A stretch of DNA of 64,000 nucleotides from Mucilaginibacter robiniae (GCF_012849215.1 NZ_CP051682.1:930001-994000); one strand, 5' to 3'; numbered from the stretch's first letter, positions 35,511 to 45,023 are shown. Notes: generated from the sequence alone by a model not told the origin. Translations and numbers: made by a program.

Positions 35511-37035
35511 TTTAAAAATAAGTGAACTCAACGAAATCTTCAGTATAAGCGCTGATAATGTTTCCGTACTCGTCAGCAATGGGGCCGATTACCGGTATTC
35601 TTTTGCCACACTGCTACAGTTTATTACCAAAAGCCTTACTGATAGTAGCGCACTAGGCAGTACGCTGAATTTTTCCAGCAGTGTACCACAAGCTAATCAG
35701 GGTAATAATGGCGATGTAATAATTGACCCGGTTAAGCAGGTGTTTTATCAAAAGGTAAATGGCACTTGGATAATACCCTATCAAATTACTGCCACCGCCA
35801 GCAGCACAACGGCAAATAGTGTACTGTATGGTAAGGGGCAACCCTTAACCAATGCTGGCGATATTGGTGATACTTACATCAACACCTTAAACGGTACTTT
35901 CTACCAGAAAACTGAATCAGGCTGGCAGCCAGCTTTTACGATGCTGAATGGGCCGGCTGGTGGCCCTGGCCCCAGAGGTGATACTGGCGCAGCCGGAACT
36001 AATGGCAAAAGCGTACTCAGTGGTCCATCCAACCCCTCTAACCAAAATACAGGTACCGACGGCGACTTTTATATTAATATCAATTCCTGGTACATATTCG
36101 GGCCCAAAGCAAATGGCGATTGGGGCATAGGCACATCCATGATTCCGGATGAAGAAACCCTGGGTAACCTAAATAATCTGCAAACTACTGATAAGAGTAA
36201 CTTGGTTGCAGCTATTAATGAGGTTTTTAATCGATCAGGTATCCAGCCGAAAGATATAGGTAAAGGCTTGATTATAGATAACGATAAAAAACTCACCTTG
36301 GACTTGGACAGCAAATTATTAGTAGGCCCTACCATCAGCGTACAATGGACTTTATTTCAAACTAATGGCAGTACGCCTTACCTCGCTCCCACCTCAACCA
36401 GCAAGGGTTTAGTAGTAGACAAAGGTGTCAAAGCGCAAATGGCTGCCAAATACAAATATCCTACACCTAATGCTTCACAAACTTTGCCGCAAGGTGTTAC
36501 CAGCAGTATTTTTAGTACGGTACTGCCCGGCGCAGATATTTTTTCTGATACACAAAGCGTTAATAATATTGCTGCTAATAGATCAGATTACGTAACTCTG
36601 CAAAAGCCTAAAAGCGGATTGGTTATTTCAGGCTCGCAAGTGGTTTTTCCGACGGGTAATGATACGATTAGTGATAACATTAGCATCAGCTTTCAGGGGC
36701 GCGGGTGTTTAGCGTTTTTTGCTGATACCAGCTTAACAGCAGCCCAGATACAATCGGTTTTAAATACCGGCACTTCGGGTAATAGCGAGTTTCAAACCAG
36801 CAAAGCACGCAGCTTCAACGGCGTAACCGCCACGGGCTACACTTACTATTTACTGAGTAGCAGTTTGGGCCGGCCTACAGCAGTTGCGCAAGATGGGGTA
36901 GATGCTGTCTTCGGGGCCTTCCAGTTTTTGGATGAAGTAACAATTACAAATGCAGCGGGCTACGCCGACACCATTACCGTAATGCGTTCTAACGCGACCA
37001 ACGCCTTTAACAACAGAACCTTATCATTTAGCTAA
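35500..37035 (+). CDS. Tail fibre protein with collagen-like and repeated GD-W modules
   Basis: 511 residues from ATG 35500. It begins with PTDLKISELNEI, the start seen in many phage fibre or neck proteins. Three similar modules of roughly 35-40 residues follow (centred near residues 75, 125 and 195), each of the form G-x-x-G-D-x-x-I...F/Y-x-K-x-x-G-x-W (GNNGDVIIDPVKQVFYQKVN; AGDIGDTYINTLNGTFYQKT; GTDGDFYININSWYIFGPKA). A short collagen-like stretch lies at about 150-172 (NGPAGGPGPRGDTGAAG). The C-terminal half is beta-rich. A trimeric fibre is likely. Confidence 0.65.
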   Translation: MPTDLKISELNEIFSISADNVSVLVSNGADYRYSFATLLQFITKSLTDSSALGSTLNFSSSVPQANQGNNGDVIIDPVKQVFYQKVNGTWIIPYQITATASSTTANSVLYGKGQPLTNAGDIGDTYINTLNGTFYQKTESGWQPAFTMLNGPAGGPGPRGDTGAAGTNGKSVLSGPSNPSNQNTGTDGDFYININSWYIFGPKANGDWGIGTSMIPDEETLGNLNNLQTTDKSNLVAAINEVFNRSGIQPKDIGKGLIIDNDKKLTLDLDSKLLVGPTISVQWTLFQTNGSTPYLAPTSTSKGLVVDKGVKAQMAAKYKYPTPNASQTLPQGVTSSIFSTVLPGADIFSDTQSVNNIAANRSDYVTLQKPKSGLVISGSQVVFPTGNDTISDNISISFQGRGCLAFFADTSLTAAQIQSVLNTGTSGNSEFQTSKARSFNGVTATGYTYYLLSSSLGRPTAVAQDGVDAVFGAFQFLDEVTITNAAGYADTITVMRSNATNAFNNRTLSFS

Positions 37036-37044
37036 CTTTTTATC

Positions 37045-38919
37045 ATGAGAGAAACTCCAGACATCTGGGAACACGCAAATAAAACCTTATCTGCCGTTGA
37101 TGCCAATTTTATGCGGGGTGGTGGTCGGGTTACAACCAACCTAAGCACGCTGCTTACCGATTTTGTTACCTTAACCGATCAGCTTAAAGAGAATGTTACC
37201 CAAGTATATGTCATTAGCGAAGCGGCCTTTTACCTGCTGAAAAGTATTGTTAACATAGGCAATCTGGCCAGAGGTTGGAAAGCTATTACAGTGCAGTCGG
37301 ACACTATGCCAACGCTGAACAGCGTTAATCCGGTACAATCGGGCGGAGTGTACACAGCCTTGACAGCCAAAGCTACGCTGCCCGATGGGGTAACTGAAAT
37401 AGGCCACATACGGACAGATGGCAATATAGCTTATATTGATGGTTTTGTAATTAACTACAACGCTTTAGCCGTCAACTTACCTATGGGTCAAATTTCATTA
37501 GATGGGCCACCGGTAACAGGCCAGTTCACCCGAATGGATGCAATTTATTATGATCCGGTTAGGCAAACGTATGGTAAAGTAACCGGCAATGGTAACACCA
37601 ATTGGGACCCTGCTATCATACCGATTGACACTTACCGCCTGGCCGATGTACAGCGCAACTTGGATGGTACCAGCAAGGTGTATTCTACGTACAGTGTTGC
37701 TTTTATTAGCAACGTGAACATTGATAAAATTTATGCCGATAAGGTAATGAACGGCAAATGGTATTCGGAAGGGGATGCTGTACAGTTTGGCACCAGTATA
37801 GATACCCCTGGCCGGGTTGGCTACCGAATGAACTTCAAACGCTTATTCTTTCGGTCGGAAGTACAGGTAGTTACTGATAGTACGGCCAATAAAGATTGCT
37901 ATATGGTTTTTCCGGCTGGTCTTATTCAAAACGGCGGTTTTTATGTTTACGGGCCTTACGTTTATCTGGAAAATGGCCCTTGCACTATCGTGATCGGGAT
38001 GAAAGTGTCGGATAATACCTCAAAAGCAGATAGCGGATTGTATATTGAAATAGTAAAAGACGTAGGTGACAAACAGATAACCCAGGCTGGTTTAACTGTT
38101 AGAGCCACCGATTTTACGGTTGCTAACCAACTGCAATACTTTTTACTGCCATTTACAGCAGAAAAAGGTTTTCATTATGAATTCCGTATCAATCCGTCAA
38201 GTACTACAATAGCTACACCAGCTACCTTTTATTTGGATGAGGCTATCATCTGTCCGTTTCCGCTGGCACCTACCGTCGACCTCTCCCCTCTGCAAAAGCA
38301 GATTACTGCTAATGCACCCAATTTTGTTGAACTGCAATCGGATAGTGATGTATCTTACACTAGCAACCTGTGGAAAGAACGCGGCGTAAATATGTTTAAC
38401 CTGATGTACAAACATTCGGACTTCCCGCAGGTGGTGAGTAACACGGCACATGATCCGGGTGCATTCTGGATTGGTACTGCCATTGTTGACCGCACACTGG
38501 GCACCGGCCGCATGGAAGCTACGCAGTGGGACATTGAAAGCGGCAAAATGGTTTACAAGGTTGAACGAGCGAAAGATGATACCCAAGCCAATTGGGGCGC
38601 TTGGACTTTTATAGCCACTTGGGATTATGTACAACAGCAACTCACGGCTGCCCGAGCTTTTACCTTGAGCTTTACCACCCCGGTCCGAGAGTATAACGAT
38701 TATTACGAAGCCGCTACACAGGTGCAATCCATCATTTTATCAGGAGCTAGCGCTATTCAGTATAGTTTAGATGGTGGGGCACATTATACAACACCGACTT
38801 TACCGCTACCCACCGATGGCTCAAAAAACATTAGCATACCGGCGGGAACCTGGGTAAGTTGGCGCATAACTTATAGCACCGGAGCTACCCTGGCGTCGGC
38901 TTATATCAAATTAGCTTAA
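37045..38919 (+). CDS. Tail fibre/receptor-binding structural protein
   Basis: 624 residues. An N-terminal region of about 110 residues is helical and contains QSDTMPTLNSVNPVQSGGVY, a fibre-type 'NPVQSGGVY' segment seen in several phage tail proteins. The middle carries jelly-roll-like strands (SIDTPGRVGYRMNFKRLFFR). The C-terminal third (MNFNLMYKHSDFPQV..., WDYVQQQLTAARAFTLSFTT) resembles receptor-binding tips. It follows the fibre gene by 9 bases. Role is inferred from position and beta content. Confidence 0.6.
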   Translation: MRETPDIWEHANKTLSAVDANFMRGGGRVTTNLSTLLTDFVTLTDQLKENVTQVYVISEAAFYLLKSIVNIGNLARGWKAITVQSDTMPTLNSVNPVQSGGVYTALTAKATLPDGVTEIGHIRTDGNIAYIDGFVINYNALAVNLPMGQISLDGPPVTGQFTRMDAIYYDPVRQTYGKVTGNGNTNWDPAIIPIDTYRLADVQRNLDGTSKVYSTYSVAFISNVNIDKIYADKVMNGKWYSEGDAVQFGTSIDTPGRVGYRMNFKRLFFRSEVQVVTDSTANKDCYMVFPAGLIQNGGFYVYGPYVYLENGPCTIVIGMKVSDNTSKADSGLYIEIVKDVGDKQITQAGLTVRATDFTVANQLQYFLLPFTAEKGFHYEFRINPSSTTIATPATFYLDEAIICPFPLAPTVDLSPLQKQITANAPNFVELQSDSDVSYTSNLWKERGVNMFNLMYKHSDFPQVVSNTAHDPGAFWIGTAIVDRTLGTGRMEATQWDIESGKMVYKVERAKDDTQANWGAWTFIATWDYVQQQLTAARAFTLSFTTPVREYNDYYEAATQVQSIILSGASAIQYSLDGGAHYTTPTLPLPTDGSKNISIPAGTWVSWRITYSTGATLASAYIKLA

Positions 38920-38938
38920 ACCTTATCACTTTTTAAAC

Positions 38939-40270
38939 ATGGCCAATAATTTCAGGTACAACGCCATCGTTGGACAATCCATTTACATTTCTAAAGCCGG
39001 TAACGATAGTAATAGCGGCTTAACACCCGATTTACCTAAAGCAACCGTGCAAGCAGGCTTAACCCTGGCAGCAAACTCATACACTACATCGGCCTGTACT
39101 ATAATTATTGGTACGGGTACTTATGAAGAAGCCATAAGCGCATCCCTAAGAGGCATTAACTCATCAGGTTATTCCAAAATTGTAGGTGATGGTGAAGTAG
39201 TACTTAGGGGAAATGGTTCTAATAGTTTTGTACTTACATATACTAACTACAACTTTTCCATATATAGTCTAAGGTTTGAAAACTATTCTAACTTGACCAT
39301 CAATCATGCTATTTATAACTGCAAGATTAGATATAACAATACAATAAGCATTCCAACACAAGGAAGTTTAAATAACTGCCAGGTATCTGATACAACAGCC
39401 TCAAACATTTATAATTCATATGGATCTATTTATATAAATGTGGCTACAGTAGGTGCTGTAACCAATTTTCAAAACTGCTATACAAATGCCTCTACTCAGG
39501 TAAATACAGTTGCTAGTCCAATAACATTCGACTATAACAATCTGATGGGACCTATTAAAATAGGTAGTGGTACGGCGCAAACATTGAGTACTCATCAGAC
39601 CAATTACCCCAACTACAACCAGCATAGTATTAATGCATCGCCATTGTTCAACAATAGTGCTAAATACGATTTTACGCTGCAAGCAGGCAGTCCGCATATC
39701 AGCGCCGCCAGCGATGGCAGTAATATTGGCGGAACGGCCTATGCCATACCTTTGGTTACCAATGTAGCCGACTGCTGGAAAAAAGAGAATGGTGCAGTAT
39801 TTTCGGGACTGGAACTGAGCGGAACCGATGTAATTATATCCAGCGGATACACTTCTGGCTCTGTAACTTCGGCTCCGGTAAGGGCATTCCCGAATGCTAA
39901 TGTAATTAATAAAATTGATTACATTGGGTTTACGCTATTTAACAAAAGCCAAGCGGGCGGTAGTGCTACCAACAAAAATGTGCCGGATAGTTTTATAGTG
40001 AGTGATGGTTCGGGCGGTAGTAATCCCGACCGGCTCAGCATACAAATGCGATGGACTGACAATGATAACCAACCTACTACCGATAGCGATTGGATTAATG
40101 GCTATTTAACTACAACCGGCAACTTTGTGCATTTTGAAATAAACACCCAGCCCTTGGTTGATAATAGCGGATATGGGAATGGTAATCCGGCTTTTAACCC
40201 AGCAGTAGCTTATGCCGTATCGGCACAATGGGTACAATTTAAAGTTATTTTAACCAATGCTTACGCCTGA
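38939..40270 (+). CDS. Tail spike-like protein with right-handed beta-helix
   Basis: 443 residues. Opens with a DUF1565/pectate-lyase-like start (IYISKAGNDSNSGLTPDLPK, then TVQAGLTLAA and CTIIIGTGTYEEAI). Ladder-like Asn/Ile-rich coils follow at about 80-200 (NLTINHAIYNCKIRYNN), which suggest a beta-helix that binds or cleaves polysaccharide. The C-terminal third (about 290-443) is a separate beta domain (PDSFIVSDGSGGSNPDRLSI). The helix region is AT-rich relative to the ends, which suggests domain exchange. Its TGA overlaps the ATG of the next gene (TGATG). Confidence 0.6.
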   Translation: MANNFRYNAIVGQSIYISKAGNDSNSGLTPDLPKATVQAGLTLAANSYTTSACTIIIGTGTYEEAISASLRGINSSGYSKIVGDGEVVLRGNGSNSFVLTYTNYNFSIYSLRFENYSNLTINHAIYNCKIRYNNTISIPTQGSLNNCQVSDTTASNIYNSYGSIYINVATVGAVTNFQNCYTNASTQVNTVASPITFDYNNLMGPIKIGSGTAQTLSTHQTNYPNYNQHSINASPLFNNSAKYDFTLQAGSPHISAASDGSNIGGTAYAIPLVTNVADCWKKENGAVFSGLELSGTDVIISSGYTSGSVTSAPVRAFPNANVINKIDYIGFTLFNKSQAGGSATNKNVPDSFIVSDGSGGSNPDRLSIQMRWTDNDNQPTTDSDWINGYLTTTGNFVHFEINTQPLVDNSGYGNGNPAFNPAVAYAVSAQWVQFKVILTNAYA

Positions 40271-40455
40271 TGAATAGCATTACCCTTACACCGGGCGTAT
40301 TAGCTGCTAATACAACCCGCCCCCCTCGAGCTTTTAAAGGCATTACTATAATTGGTGGTGGGAAGCAATACATCGAACCTCAAGTTGGCTTTAAAGGTAT
40401 TGCACTATGGGCTACGATGCCAGGCAGTGCTATCAAAGTTAAACATTATCGATAG
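40270..40455 (+). CDS. Small phage-cassette protein
   Basis: 61 residues, translationally coupled to the spike gene through an overlapping TGATG. Contains Gly-rich turns (FKGITIIGGGKQYIEPQVGF) and a basic end. It looks like the final short strand-rich piece found after spike genes, perhaps a chaperone or tip protein. No family recognised. Confidence 0.5.
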   Translation: MNSITLTPGVLAANTTRPPRAFKGITIIGGGKQYIEPQVGFKGIALWATMPGSAIKVKHYR

Positions 40456-40579
40456 TAACATACTGCTTGTATAATTCGTAAATAAAGCGGATGTTATACT
40501 TTTTTAGCTATGTCAAACTAAGCTTACTTAGCAAGAAAGTTTTCTTAAGCAGATACATTCCTTACTACATTATTTTAAA

Positions 40580-41257
40580 ATGAGCAAATACGTACTAACT
40601 GCTTCTTTGATTATTAACCTTGTATTAGCTATAGTTACTATAAAACTATATTATAAATTACAAAGTGCTCGGGTTTCCAAAACAACTAATAGCCAGCCTA
40701 AAATAACCGATAAAGAAATTAAAGCCAGTTTGTACAGATTACTCCCGGTAAAAGCAGGCTCAACTGTAATAATTGGTGATAGCCACACTGATTTTTTCCC
40801 TTTATCCCTTTTAAATAAGCCAGTAGTAAAAGAAGGTATTGCTGGTGACACCACCGAAGGTGTTTTACAACGAGTAGAAAAGGTAAGTGAATGTAACCCT
40901 GCTAAAGTGTTTATTGAAATTGGACATAACGATTTGAGCAGAGATAAGTCGCCTAAGGAAGTAGCAAATCATATTATTCAAATAGCTGAAAAATTTACCT
41001 GTTCTAAAGTGTACATCACAAGTATCTTTCCAAGCAGCACCAAAAGCAAACATGGTAAGTCTATGTTGGAAAAAGATGAGCAACTTAACAAGATACTTAA
41101 GCAATATTGCCTAAACAACAACCATACCTTTATTGATCTTTATAGTCTTTTCCTACAATCCAATAGATTGAACCCTTTGTATGACTGTGGCGACCATGTT
41201 CACCTATCTTATAATGGCTATGTAGTATGGGCTAATCAATTAAACAATTTATTATAA
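40580..41257 (+). CDS. SGNH/GDSL-type hydrolase, membrane-anchored
   Basis: 225 residues, AT-rich. One N-terminal transmembrane anchor (LTASLIINLVLAIVTIKLYY), then an SGNH hydrolase: block I IIGDSHTDFF (nucleophile Ser), block II Gly in GIAGDTTEG, block III GHND (Asn), and block V CGDHVHLSYNGY (Asp and His). All four catalytic residues are present. Such enzymes remove acetyl or other acyl groups from sugars or lipids. Located just after the tail spike and before an O-acyltransferase, so a role in surface polysaccharide acylation or deacylation is plausible. Confidence 0.75.
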   Translation: MSKYVLTASLIINLVLAIVTIKLYYKLQSARVSKTTNSQPKITDKEIKASLYRLLPVKAGSTVIIGDSHTDFFPLSLLNKPVVKEGIAGDTTEGVLQRVEKVSECNPAKVFIEIGHNDLSRDKSPKEVANHIIQIAEKFTCSKVYITSIFPSSTKSKHGKSMLEKDEQLNKILKQYCLNNNHTFIDLYSLFLQSNRLNPLYDCGDHVHLSYNGYVVWANQLNNLL

Positions 41258-41589
41258 AAGTTCTATATAACACGCTTTTCTTTTGTAAATGCTACACTAA
41301 CATATTTCTAAAGACTCTTACCAACAGTCAATTACCTTTCTGCTCCAGATAGCCTTTCAAAATTTTGCATATTATTGCAGTTGTACATACGTGTTTTCTA
41401 TCTATTCTGCCTAACTCTATACTTTAAGAGTAACGTTTATCATTACTTTCTCTAACAAAGCTAAATTTTAGCTAACGCCTTCTTTATTCTGTTCTTCTTA
41501 AAAACAACTCCTGCTGTTCTATGTCGGCAATCTAATAGCATCTACGCTGTTGCCGTTTCTGGTGCATTTTCCTATTAAACATATATCCT
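41258..41589. other. 332-base AT-rich gap
   Basis: I see no ORF of convincing composition, tRNA, terminator hairpin or well-spaced promoter pair in this stretch between the SGNH hydrolase and the holin-like gene. It may be the remnant of a lost gene. Confidence 0.35.
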
Positions 41590-41844
41590 ATGCAACATAC
41601 CATTAAGTATTTGTACAATTATTTCAACTACAAGCCTCATGTAGGCATCCTGTCTGCCGTTACCAGCTACCTGATTGCGGTAAGGGGCATGCTGCTCACC
41701 GATGAAACGCTTAAACTCATCGCGGCCATTTCATCCTGCGCCGGCTGCATTGTGGGCTGTGCTACGGCTTTGTCGTGGCTGTTCCGGGCATCCATTTGGG
41801 CCATGAAATTCTATCAAACACTCAAACTTAAATTCAAAAAATAA
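41590..41844 (+). CDS. Holin-like small membrane protein
   Basis: 84 residues with two transmembrane helices at about 18-35 and 43-66 (GILSAVTSYLIAVRGMLL; LIAAISSCAGCIVGCATALS) and a Lys-rich C-terminus (KFYQTLKLKFKK). Size, two-helix topology and charged tail fit a class II holin, and the location at the end of the fibre genes fits a lysis role. No endolysin is seen next to it, so its action as a holin is inference. Confidence 0.5.
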   Translation: MQHTIKYLYNYFNYKPHVGILSAVTSYLIAVRGMLLTDETLKLIAAISSCAGCIVGCATALSWLFRASIWAMKFYQTLKLKFKK

Positions 41845-41845
41845 T

Positions 41846-42304
41846 ATGCGCTTACCTAATTGGCTTCAAAAAATTGTCAAATTCATTCAAAACTTCTTCA
41901 GCCATATTCCGGCCGAATTACAAGCTGCCATTCACACTGGCGTTACCGTAACTGAAAACATTAAAACCTTTGTAGATTCGCCTGCTGCAGATATTTTGAC
42001 TGCCCTCATCCCCGGCAACCTCGACGACAAGATCAAAACCGCCCTGCGCCAAGCCTTACCTACCCTGCTTACCCAACTTAAATTAGCCGATAACTGCGCC
42101 GGTGCTCAAACTTCTGACGAGATTGTTACTTGTGCAACCCAAACCCTGCAAGCGCTGGATGGTAATATTAAGAATGCCTTTCTGCACAGCTTAGCAGTAA
42201 TGATAGCCCAGGTAGCTGCTGATGGCCAATTAACCTGGCAAGACACAGCTTGTGTGGTAGAATGGTACTACCAGCAACGTTTCAAAGCACAGGATGTGCA
42301 ATAG
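41846..42304 (+). CDS. Hypothetical phage-cassette protein
   Basis: 152 residues, all alpha, starting one base after the previous stop. Amphipathic helices (IVKFIQNFFSHIPAELQAAI) and a C-terminal helical domain of about 70 residues (AFLHSLAVMIAQVAADGQLT). I know similar proteins next to holin-like genes in Bacteroidota prophages but not their function. Probably co-expressed with the holin-like protein. Confidence 0.5.
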   Translation: MRLPNWLQKIVKFIQNFFSHIPAELQAAIHTGVTVTENIKTFVDSPAADILTALIPGNLDDKIKTALRQALPTLLTQLKLADNCAGAQTSDEIVTCATQTLQALDGNIKNAFLHSLAVMIAQVAADGQLTWQDTACVVEWYYQQRFKAQDVQ

Positions 42305-42415
42305 CGTTTCTGCGCGCACGATACTCCTTCTACTCTCCTCTGCAAAATACAGGCAAATACTTAGCTGCCTGATATCGTAAACATTTCATCCGGGTTCTGG
42401 GTTATGCTATTAACC

Positions 42416-42742
42416 ATGAACAAAGCAGACCAAGCATTTAACGAAGAATTTAAACCGGTATTTCCACCCGAGGCTTACCATGCTGAAGCCAGCTGGCAGG
42501 ATAAAGTATTATTTGCCCTATCACAACTGGGTGCAGGTAACGCACCGGAAGTAGCCACTAAGCTTGCCGAATTTGAAACGCAGGAAAACGCAACGGCATT
42601 AAACCAGCATGCAGAAGAAGTATTGCAAGGTTTATACAAAAAAGGTTTAATTAAAGGTCACGAACAAAGTGACGGCTTGCAATACGATTTGAGCAAAATA
42701 ACCCGCCCTAATACAGGCGGCACTGATCCAGATTTGTTATAG
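42416..42742 (+). CDS. Conserved hypothetical protein (winged-helix-like)
   Basis: 108 residues from ATG 42416 (ATG 42404 is an alternative four codons earlier). Contains a compact helical unit like a winged helix: QDKVLFALSQLGAGNAPEVA, EEVLQGLYKKGLIKGHEQ, then a strand LQYDLSKI. The C-terminus NTGGTDPDLL is flexible. It looks like a host-type small protein in the Sphingobacteriaceae rather than a virion protein, so the structural cassette may already end here. Confidence 0.5.
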   Translation: MNKADQAFNEEFKPVFPPEAYHAEASWQDKVLFALSQLGAGNAPEVATKLAEFETQENATALNQHAEEVLQGLYKKGLIKGHEQSDGLQYDLSKITRPNTGGTDPDLL

Positions 42743-42814
42743 ATATGTTGAACAGATAAAGTAAGTCATCCGTATAAGCCATTTAAAAGCAAATTTACTC
42801 TAAGCTTTTAAAAT

Positions 42815-44727
42815 ATGCAGACGGTTGAAGTTCTAGATAAGGTTAAAGTTTCCAATAATTTCAGATATGACATCAACGCACTAAGAGCTGTCGCAATTTT
42901 AGGTGTATTATTGTTTCATTATAATGTTCCTTTTTTTGCCGGAGGCTTTTCAGGAGTTGATGTTTTTTTTGTCATTTCTGGTTACTTAATGAGCCGAATC
43001 ATAATTAACAGCATAGATAAAAGTACTTTCTCTTTTATAGATTTTTATAGTAAACGAATAAAAAGAATTGTACCTGCACTATTAATAGTAATACTTACTA
43101 TTACTATAATATGCTTCTTTTTCTATTTTCCTGAAGATTATAAATTAAATGAAAAGTATGGAACAGCTAGTCTAATATTCTTATCAAACATATTATATTG
43201 GAAGAGTTCTGGCTACTTTGATCCTGCTTCAAACACTAATATTTTTTTACATACTTGGTCTTTATCTGTAGAATGGCAATTCTACATGCTTTATCCTATA
43301 GCGTTACTAATCCTAAGTAAACTTTTCAAGAAAAAGCCTCAATACTGGACATTCTTTATTTTATCTACAATTAGCATTATAGTATTATCATTTTTATATA
43401 CGCAACATAAGGCTACAGCATCGTTTTATTTATTACCAAGTAGATCGTGGGAAATGATGTTTGGCGGAATTGCCTTTTTTGCTGAAGAAAAATTTCAAGG
43501 CTTTAATACAAACGTTATGTTGCAATATTGGGGTATATTACTATATTTTTTTGCTTTTACTTATTAAAGAGCGAATTACTTTGGCCAGGCCCGTACACCT
43601 TGATTCCAGTTATAGCTACTTTTTTAATAATTTCTGCTAACTCAAATGATATACTTGTTCTTAAAACTAAGCTAATACAGTTTATTGGCAAAGTATCCTA
43701 CTCCTTATACTTATGGCATTGGCCTGTATTTGTCATAGCTCAATATTTGGGTGTTGAAATGACTGTAACTTCAATCAGTTTAATGGTATTAATATCACTT
43801 ATAGCAGCATATATTTCTTATAAATATGTTGAAACTGTTAATTTTAATACTAGCAAAGTTGTTCTAGTAGCTCTTTCAATCTTAGTGTTAGGGACAAGAT
43901 TTTTATCAATTGTTCCGGCAAACAAATCAATGTACAAGGCAAAAACCCTTGCATTGTCAAACTATAAAAGAGCACATTCGAAGGAAACAGTTGATTTGTT
44001 CTATTTGGGAAAATGCTTTATTAGTAAACAATCAACTTTTTCCAAAGATTACAACCAATCAGACTGCTTAAAAATTGATTCAAATAAAAGGAATGTAATG
44101 CTACTAGGAGATAGTCATGCGGCTGATATAGCTCAATCATTAGAAGCTAGCCTTTCTAAAATGGGTATTCACATTATGAAAGCAGCTTCAAGTGGGTGCT
44201 TACCGATATACAAACCAAATGGGGAAACACAATGCAGTGATATGATGAATTTCATATTTAATGAATATTTTCCTTTGCATTATAAAAAAATTGATGGTGT
44301 CATTATATCAGCCAATTGGGTTAAAGTGCCAGAAGATCAACAAGAAGCATTAATTTCAGACTTAAAAAAGACAATTCAAGTATTTAAAAATTATCACATT
44401 CCCACAGTGATAGTTGGTCAAAACGAAACGTACAGAATACCCTACTCGGTTATTGTTGCTAGAGAATGTGAGTACAATATAATTAATCGTACTCAATACC
44501 TAGATGCTAATGCTTTAAAAACAAATAAACTTCTGCTTCATAAGCTGACTAACTCTTATATAGATATTTACAATTACAAATCTGTACCTAGCTTATCCAT
44601 TAATAATGATCCTTATATGCTAGATGAAAATCATTTTACCAAATATGGTGCGAACATAACAGTGCAAAAGATTATTAGTACTCCGCCATTTATTAACTTC
44701 TTACAAGCCACATCACAACGTCTTTAA
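42815..44727 (+). pseudogene. OafA-type O-acyltransferase with SGNH domain, frame changes at T7
   Basis: First frame 42815-43567 (250 codons) encodes the membrane acyltransferase-3 start: NALRAVAILGVLLFHYN with the catalytic His, GGFSGVDVFFVISGYLMSRI, RIKRIVPALL and LHTWSLSVEWQFYMLYPIAL. It ends five residues after TAT-TTT-TTT. The -1 frame continues without ATG (43546-44727): LLKSELLWPGPYTLIPVIAT, SLYLWHWPVF, then a periplasmic SGNH domain (VMLLGDSHAADIAQS; LDENHFTKYGAN). Together they give one normal protein of about 637 residues that acetylates cell-surface sugars. The gene is very AT-rich. Either phase variation in a T7 tract, programmed -1 slippage, or a frameshift mutation. Confidence 0.7.
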
Positions 44728-44801
44728 GTCCTAATAAGCGCAATTCATACTATCCGGCTCAGCTGAACGTGCAGTATTTCAATAATAGATATTTGGATTT
44801 G

Positions 44802-44885
44802 TGCCCAGGACGAGATTCGAACTCGTACAACCTTACGGATACCACCCCCTCAAGATGGTGCGTCTACCAATTTCGCCACCTGGGC
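44802..44885 (-). tRNA. tRNA-Leu (anticodon GAG)
   Basis: 84-base gene on the minus strand with acceptor arms GCCCAGG / CCTGGGC, a D-loop with TTGGTAGAC, an anticodon arm CCATC-TTGAGGG-GGTGG whose loop places GAG at 34-36, a long class II variable arm, and the T-loop GTTCGAATC. No CCA is encoded. It lies 75 bases after the acyltransferase, at the right end of the phage cassette. Confidence 0.9.
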
Positions 44886-44940
44886 TTTTACAGGATATGG
44901 ATGCAGGACTGGCAGTAAGGTTATTTACTACCGCTGTATG

Positions 44941-44981
44941 CAAAATAAAATAGCACTATTCACAAGTGCTATTTTATTTTG
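44941..44981. terminator. Perfect 17-base inverted repeat, terminator-like
   Basis: Arms 44941-44957 and 44965-44981 are exact complements (core ATAGCACT / AGTGCTAT) around a 7-base loop. It lies between the two tRNA-Leu genes and downstream of tRNA-Leu(CAG) on the minus strand, where it could end its transcript. Confidence 0.6.
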
Positions 44982-45023
44982 AAATCCTGTCAACCAAGAT
45001 CTATATTTTTTTAAGTGGTGGTG

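Larger units (their letters stand above)
17842..44727 (+). mobile_element. Tailed-phage structural cassette (defective prophage or domesticated particle)
   Basis: About 27 kb with every gene on the plus strand: DNA packaging, tail, tape measure, prohead protease, capsid, portal, connector, fibres, spike, holin-like protein, and AT-rich cargo. No integrase, excisionase, replication initiator, endolysin or phage-specific repressor is recognisable inside. No direct repeat that could be an attachment site was found when comparing the left flank (17570-17841) with the tRNA-Leu(GAG) gene at the right flank. Borders are therefore given by the first and last cassette genes and are approximate. Confidence 0.75.

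Noticed and set aside
17842..44727. Alternative genetic code (recoded stops) in the phage cassette
   Set aside because: Genes use TAA, TAG and TGA as ordinary stops, and only one internal TAA needs explaining.
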